64,000 nucleotides of DNA from Pseudomonadales bacterium (GTDB taxonomy: Bacteria; Pseudomonadota; Gammaproteobacteria; Pseudomonadales; JAHRWD01), in assembly GCA_016763075.1 (NCBI GenBank), contig JAESUM010000003.1, forward strand, positions 1 through 64,000, read 5' to 3'. How positions within the stretch are numbered: the first letter of the stretch is position 1; every line of letters starts with the position of its first letter. Both the position numbers and the translations under genes were made by a program. This document shows positions 60,093 to 64,000 of this stretch, one piece after another. A model generated the notes under the pieces. It saw only the letters and a program-made list of their open reading frames with translations, was not told the DNA's origin and did not search any database.

Positions 60093-61043
60093 TTAGGGCT
60101 GTAACCTGCGTTCTATCGCATCCATGAGCAACTCCGCAATACCGGTAGAAAATTCCCGGTCGAGCTCACGAATACAAGTAGGGCTGGTGATGTTGATTTC
60201 GGTCAAATAATCACCGATCACATCAATGCCAACAAACAATAAACCACGCTCTTTCAGTGTGGGTGCTACCTGTTCGCAGATCCAACGGTCGCGCGCGGTA
60301 AGCGCTCGGCCTTCGCCTCGGCCACCGGCAGCCAAATTACCCCGGGTTTCACCTTTTGCCGGAATTCGAGCTAAGGCATACGGAATAGGCTCGCCATCCA
60401 CCAACAATATGCGCTTGTCGCCATCAACGATTTCGGGGATGAATTTCTGCGCCATGGTCTGCGTGGTGCCATGAGCGGTTAGAGTCTCAATAATCACACT
60501 CAGGTTCGGGTCATTTGCTTGGATCCGAAAGATCGAACTACCACCCATGCCATCAAGCGGCTTAAAAATAACATCGCGGTGTTTAGCGGCGAATTCACGT
60601 AATAAATTTGGCCTCCGCGTAACCAATAGTGGCGGGCAACACTCGGGGAATTCAGCGGCAAATAATTTTTCGTTGTTGTCGCGCAAGGCGCGAGGCCGGT
60701 TCACCACCATCGCGCCTTGTCGCTCTGCCAGCTCCAATATATAAGTGCTGTACAAAAATTCGTTATCAAACGGCGGGTCTTTACGCATAAGAATCACGTC
60801 AAGATCAGACAACGCCAGCGTGCTTTGGTTACTTAACTCATGCCAATGGTCTGCGTCATCAAAAACCTCTAAATCCGACACCACGGCCTTAGCGATACCA
60901 TCTTCAACGTAAAGGTCTTGTTGTTCCATATAAATCAGCGACCAACCGCGTGCCTTAGCGGCTAATAACATGCCAAGGGTGCTGTCTTTTTTGTAATTGA
61001 TGTCTTGAATAGGGTCCATCACAACCCCTAGGCGAATACTCAT
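60093..61043 (-). CDS. gshB: Glutathione synthetase
   Basis: VVMDPIQDINYKKDSTLGMLLAAKARGW, MRKDPPFDNEFLYSTYILE, KPLDGMGGSSIFRI. Confidence 0.97.
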   Translation of the reverse strand: MSIRLGVVMDPIQDINYKKDSTLGMLLAAKARGWSLIYMEQQDLYVEDGIAKAVVSDLEVFDDADHWHELSNQSTLALSDLDVILMRKDPPFDNEFLYSTYILELAERQGAMVVNRPRALRDNNEKLFAAEFPECCPPLLVTRRPNLLREFAAKHRDVIFKPLDGMGGSSIFRIQANDPNLSVIIETLTAHGTTQTMAQKFIPEIVDGDKRILLVDGEPIPYALARIPAKGETRGNLAAGGRGEGRALTARDRWICEQVAPTLKERGLLFVGIDVIGDYLTEINITSPTCIRELDREFSTGIAELLMDAIERRLQP

Positions 61044-61235
61044 TTTAATAAAACCATAAGATAAAAACGAAAGTCTAAATTAACAATCAGCCGGGAATAT
61101 TAGAATTGGGTCACAACACCTTCGCCCAAAAATTCTGGCAGTTATGTGAAATGCTACTAAAATTTAGTGCAACGTACTCACACCGGCTAAAAGCCCATTG
61201 TATAGTAAGAGTTCATCATTATGGGTTTTCAAACT

Positions 61236-61616
61236 ATGGAACAAAATTACCAAGATCTAAAAGTCATGATCATCGATGACAGCAAGACCATCCGTCGCAC
61301 TGCAGAAACTCTGCTTTCGAATATCGGTTGTGATGTTGTCACTGCAACCGACGGCTTCGAAGCGCTGGCTAAGATTGTCGACAGCCACCCTGACATCATC
61401 TTTGTAGATATTATGATGCCACGACTTGATGGCTATCAAACCTGCGCATTAGTAAAAAACAACGAAGAGTTTAAATCCACTCCGGTTGTAATGCTGTCCA
61501 GTAAAGATGGATTGTTTGATAAAGCAAAAGGTCGAATTGTAGGTTCTGATGATTATCTAACCAAACCGTTCAGCAAGGACGAGCTGCTCGAAGTGATTGA
61601 ACGATTCGCCCACTAA
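61236..61616 (+). CDS. pilG: Twitching motility response regulator PilG
   Basis: MEQNYQDLKVMIIDDSKTIRRTAETLL; ATG at 61236; divergent from gshB. Confidence 0.93.
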   Translation: MEQNYQDLKVMIIDDSKTIRRTAETLLSNIGCDVVTATDGFEALAKIVDSHPDIIFVDIMMPRLDGYQTCALVKNNEEFKSTPVVMLSSKDGLFDKAKGRIVGSDDYLTKPFSKDELLEVIERFAH

Positions 61617-61725
61617 AACGACCTTTGCTTGGTCGCCAATGCATTAACTGAATTTACTTTCAGGTTGCGCTCATTCGATATCGTATTTACGTTCACATTT
61701 GATTCAGGAATACCGAAACACCAAA

Positions 61726-62091
61726 ATGGCTAGAGTACTCATTATCGATGACTCCCCAACCGAAACTCGTCGAACCAGTGACTTCCTGATACAGGCTGGC
61801 CATCAAGTAGACTGCGCGCAAAACGGCAAAGATGGCATCCATATGGCTCAGTCGATCAGTCCCGACTTGATCTTAATGGATGTCGTCATGCCTGACTTAA
61901 ACGGTTTTCAGGCTACTCGGCAACTTCAGCGAGACCCTAAAACGCAGCATATTCCTGTCATCATAATCAGTACGAAAAACCAGCAAACAGATAAAATCTG
62001 GGGACTTCGTCAAGGCGCTATCGACTATTTGATCAAACCCGTGCAAGAATCAGCACTTATCCAATCAATTACAACCGCCTTAAATGACTGA
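61726..62091 (+). CDS. pilH: Twitching motility response regulator PilH
   Basis: MARVLIIDDSPTETRRTSDFL, DLILMDVVMPDLNGFQATRQL. Confidence 0.93.
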   Translation: MARVLIIDDSPTETRRTSDFLIQAGHQVDCAQNGKDGIHMAQSISPDLILMDVVMPDLNGFQATRQLQRDPKTQHIPVIIISTKNQQTDKIWGLRQGAIDYLIKPVQESALIQSITTALND

Positions 62092-62635
62092 CTCCAATCA
62101 AAGTACTGCTCATCCGTTTGATATACTTTACGAATACCAAACGCGATGCCTGAAAAATGCTAAAAACCACCCCATTGTAAATGAGCCCCGAGCTGAATGG
62201 AGCGGCCTAGGCTATGAGCTTGGCAATCACAATATTATTACGCCGCTCAATGAAGTCTCTGAATACCTGAACATACCAAATTTCACTCGTATCCCACGAG
62301 TCAAAAACTGGCTCACCGGTGTTACCAATGTCAGAGGCCGATTGATTCCTATTTTGGACCTCAATGGGTTTCTAGGTTTTGAACATAAAACGGCCCAGTC
62401 AAAAAAGCGCCTTTTGGTGGTCGAAAATTCTGAATTGGTTTGCGGGTTTGCGGTAGATTCGGTTTTTGGTTTACAAACTTTTTTTGCAGACTCTCTTCAT
62501 AAAGGCGCGCCGACCGATCATGAAAAACTCCGGCCTTTTATCTCTGGTTATTTTGAAAAAAGCGGCCAAATTTGGTTTGTATTGAACTTAAAGAAAGTAC
62601 TAGAACACGACGACTTCTTTGACATTGCAGTGTAA
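62084..62635 (+). CDS. pilI: CheW-like adaptor PilI
   Basis: GLGYELGNHNIITPLNEVSEYLNIPNFTRIPRVKNWLTGVTNVRGRLIPILDLNGFLG; position after pilH. Confidence 0.93.
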   Translation: MTDSNQSTAHPFDILYEYQTRCLKNAKNHPIVNEPRAEWSGLGYELGNHNIITPLNEVSEYLNIPNFTRIPRVKNWLTGVTNVRGRLIPILDLNGFLGFEHKTAQSKKRLLVVENSELVCGFAVDSVFGLQTFFADSLHKGAPTDHEKLRPFISGYFEKSGQIWFVLNLKKVLEHDDFFDIAV

Positions 62636-62699
62636 CGATCGCCGCAAATTCAGAGACCGCTGGTCCACCCTCCATTTTTACTAACTTTGGCCATTTTAA

Positions 62700-64000
62700 A
62701 TGAGCATCCGTCAAATTACGCAGCGCACCTCAGGCAACCGAACCATCTTGCTACCTATAGTGGTATTGGTAATATCGCTTGTTTTGTTGGCAACCAATAC
62801 GCTCGTTGTTAAACAGCAGGACAGCAGCTACCAAGCTACTTTTCGATCCGCATCTTCGCTTGAAGGGTTGTCGAGAAAGCTAGCGCACAGCACCAACCAG
62901 GCCGCCGCCGGTATCTCGAGTGAATTCAATTTAATTCGCCAACAACAAGACAGTATTGATGAAAACGTTGCGTATCTAGCCGACAGCGGAAACTTCCCAA
63001 CATTTGTTAGCGAGCCTTCGGAGTTAGATGGCCTGACTGAAAAATGGCAAGCCATTCGCACTCATACCGAAGCTATTCTTTCTAACCAGACCGCCATAGT
63101 TTCATACGGTGAATCCGCTGCTCAGATTCAAGCTCTAGCCAATCAGATTTACTCACTATCGACCGATACCTCACAGCTACTGCTAAAAGCTGGAGCAAAT
63201 TCACGCCAGGTAATGATTGCCAACCAACAAATTTTGCTCGTTGAACGTTTGCTTTACATGAGTTCGAACACTACAAAAAATTCTCATCGTAGCGCCAAAG
63301 GCCTTGAATCATCTGTTAAACAATTTTCAATCAACCAAAAGGCACTACTTTCAGGCAACGTTGACTTGGCGATTAAAGCCATTAAAAACCCTGCCATTAT
63401 CGAAAAACTAAAGACGATATCTAAAATTCATCAAAAAATCGTGCAGATACTACCACCGCTCAAACAATCAACACCGATCATGAACACGATAACCGAGGCA
63501 GCCAATCACATTAATGAAGGCTCTGAACAGCTACTGTCCGATGCCTCCTCTTTGGTTACTTATATTGACGAAAGCCAACGCGAAAGCTTTGTCCTATCCA
63601 TCACCGGCTTTCTATTTACATTCCTTAGTTTGATTTCAATCATTTGGATTGGGCTTGTTATCTACCGCGAAACCAACCGACAACTTGCAGTGACAGAAGA
63701 AGAGAATAAGCACAACCAAAAAGCAATTCTGACCCTACTTGATGAGCTTGGAAACCTTGCCGATGGCGACCTCACCACCTACGTCACGGTTACCGAAGAT
63801 TTCACCGGCGCCATCGCTGATTCAATCAACTACACCATCGATCAGCTTAGAATTTTGGTGTCATCCATCAACGAAACCTCAGTTCGTGTTTCTAGCTCCG
63901 CGGAAAACACCCAAGGTACCGCCAGCAGTTTGGCTAAAGCATCTTTGCAGCAAGCCAAAGAAATTTCTGGCGCCACAAACGCCGTAAACGAAATGGTAAG
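62700..64000 (+). CDS. pilJ: Methyl-accepting chemotaxis protein PilJ, 3' end cut by window edge
   Basis: Open frame from ATG 62700: MSIRQITQRTSGNRTILLPIVVLVISLVLLATNTLVVKQQDSSYQATFRSAS...; absent from the ORF track because there is no stop inside the window. Confidence 0.92.
   Translation, partial: MSIRQITQRTSGNRTILLPIVVLVISLVLLATNTLVVKQQDSSYQATFRSASSLEGLSRKLAHSTNQAAAGISSEFNLIRQQQDSIDENVAYLADSGNFPTFVSEPSELDGLTEKWQAIRTHTEAILSNQTAIVSYGESAAQIQALANQIYSLSTDTSQLLLKAGANSRQVMIANQQILLVERLLYMSSNTTKNSHRSAKGLESSVKQFSINQKALLSGNVDLAIKAIKNPAIIEKLKTISKIHQKIVQILPPLKQSTPIMNTITEAANHINEGSEQLLSDASSLVTYIDESQRESFVLSITGFLFTFLSLISIIWIGLVIYRETNRQLAVTEEENKHNQKAILTLLDELGNLADGDLTTYVTVTEDFTGAIADSINYTIDQLRILVSSINETSVRVSSSAENTQGTASSLAKASLQQAKEISGATNAVNEMV

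Overview
This 64 kb window is a largely syntenic gammaproteobacterial chromosome segment. My guess is a Cellvibrionaceae- or Pseudomonas-like relative, inferred from gene content only. It runs from a signal-transduction block (a left-edge PAS kinase; a kinase / response regulator / REC-GGDEF-EAL trio; a 1972-aa kinase-like/AAA/GAF/PAS/HisKA/REC protein) through serB, parC, parE, cpdA, yqiB, nudF, thiC, tolC, waaA, ubiI/ubiH, pepP, ygfB, zapB-like, zapA, 6S RNA, fau, the biotin operon bioBFCD, comF, proC, yggS, pilT, pilU, pyrC', pyrB, pyrR, ruvX, yqgE, tonB3-like and gshB, to the pilGHI-pilJ chemosensory operon, which is cut by the right edge. The best candidate for an under-described system is an overlapping three-gene cassette at 38.6-41.7 kb: a GT4 glycosyltransferase, a SAM methyltransferase and an alpha/alpha-barrel 'prenyltransferase-like' protein. 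The accessory island at 41.7-45.4 kb holds decayed material: an orphan CopG/BrnA-like antitoxin with a toxin tail, a RelE/ParE toxin with an in-frame TGA at codon 5, a truncated second antitoxin copy, an ochre-interrupted RAYT transposase and REP-like hairpins. Two other genes (ubiH and a signal-peptide protein) look split by one-base losses in short homopolymers. These could be genuine decay or sequencing error. All calls come from reading the sequence and supplied translations; no searches were run.
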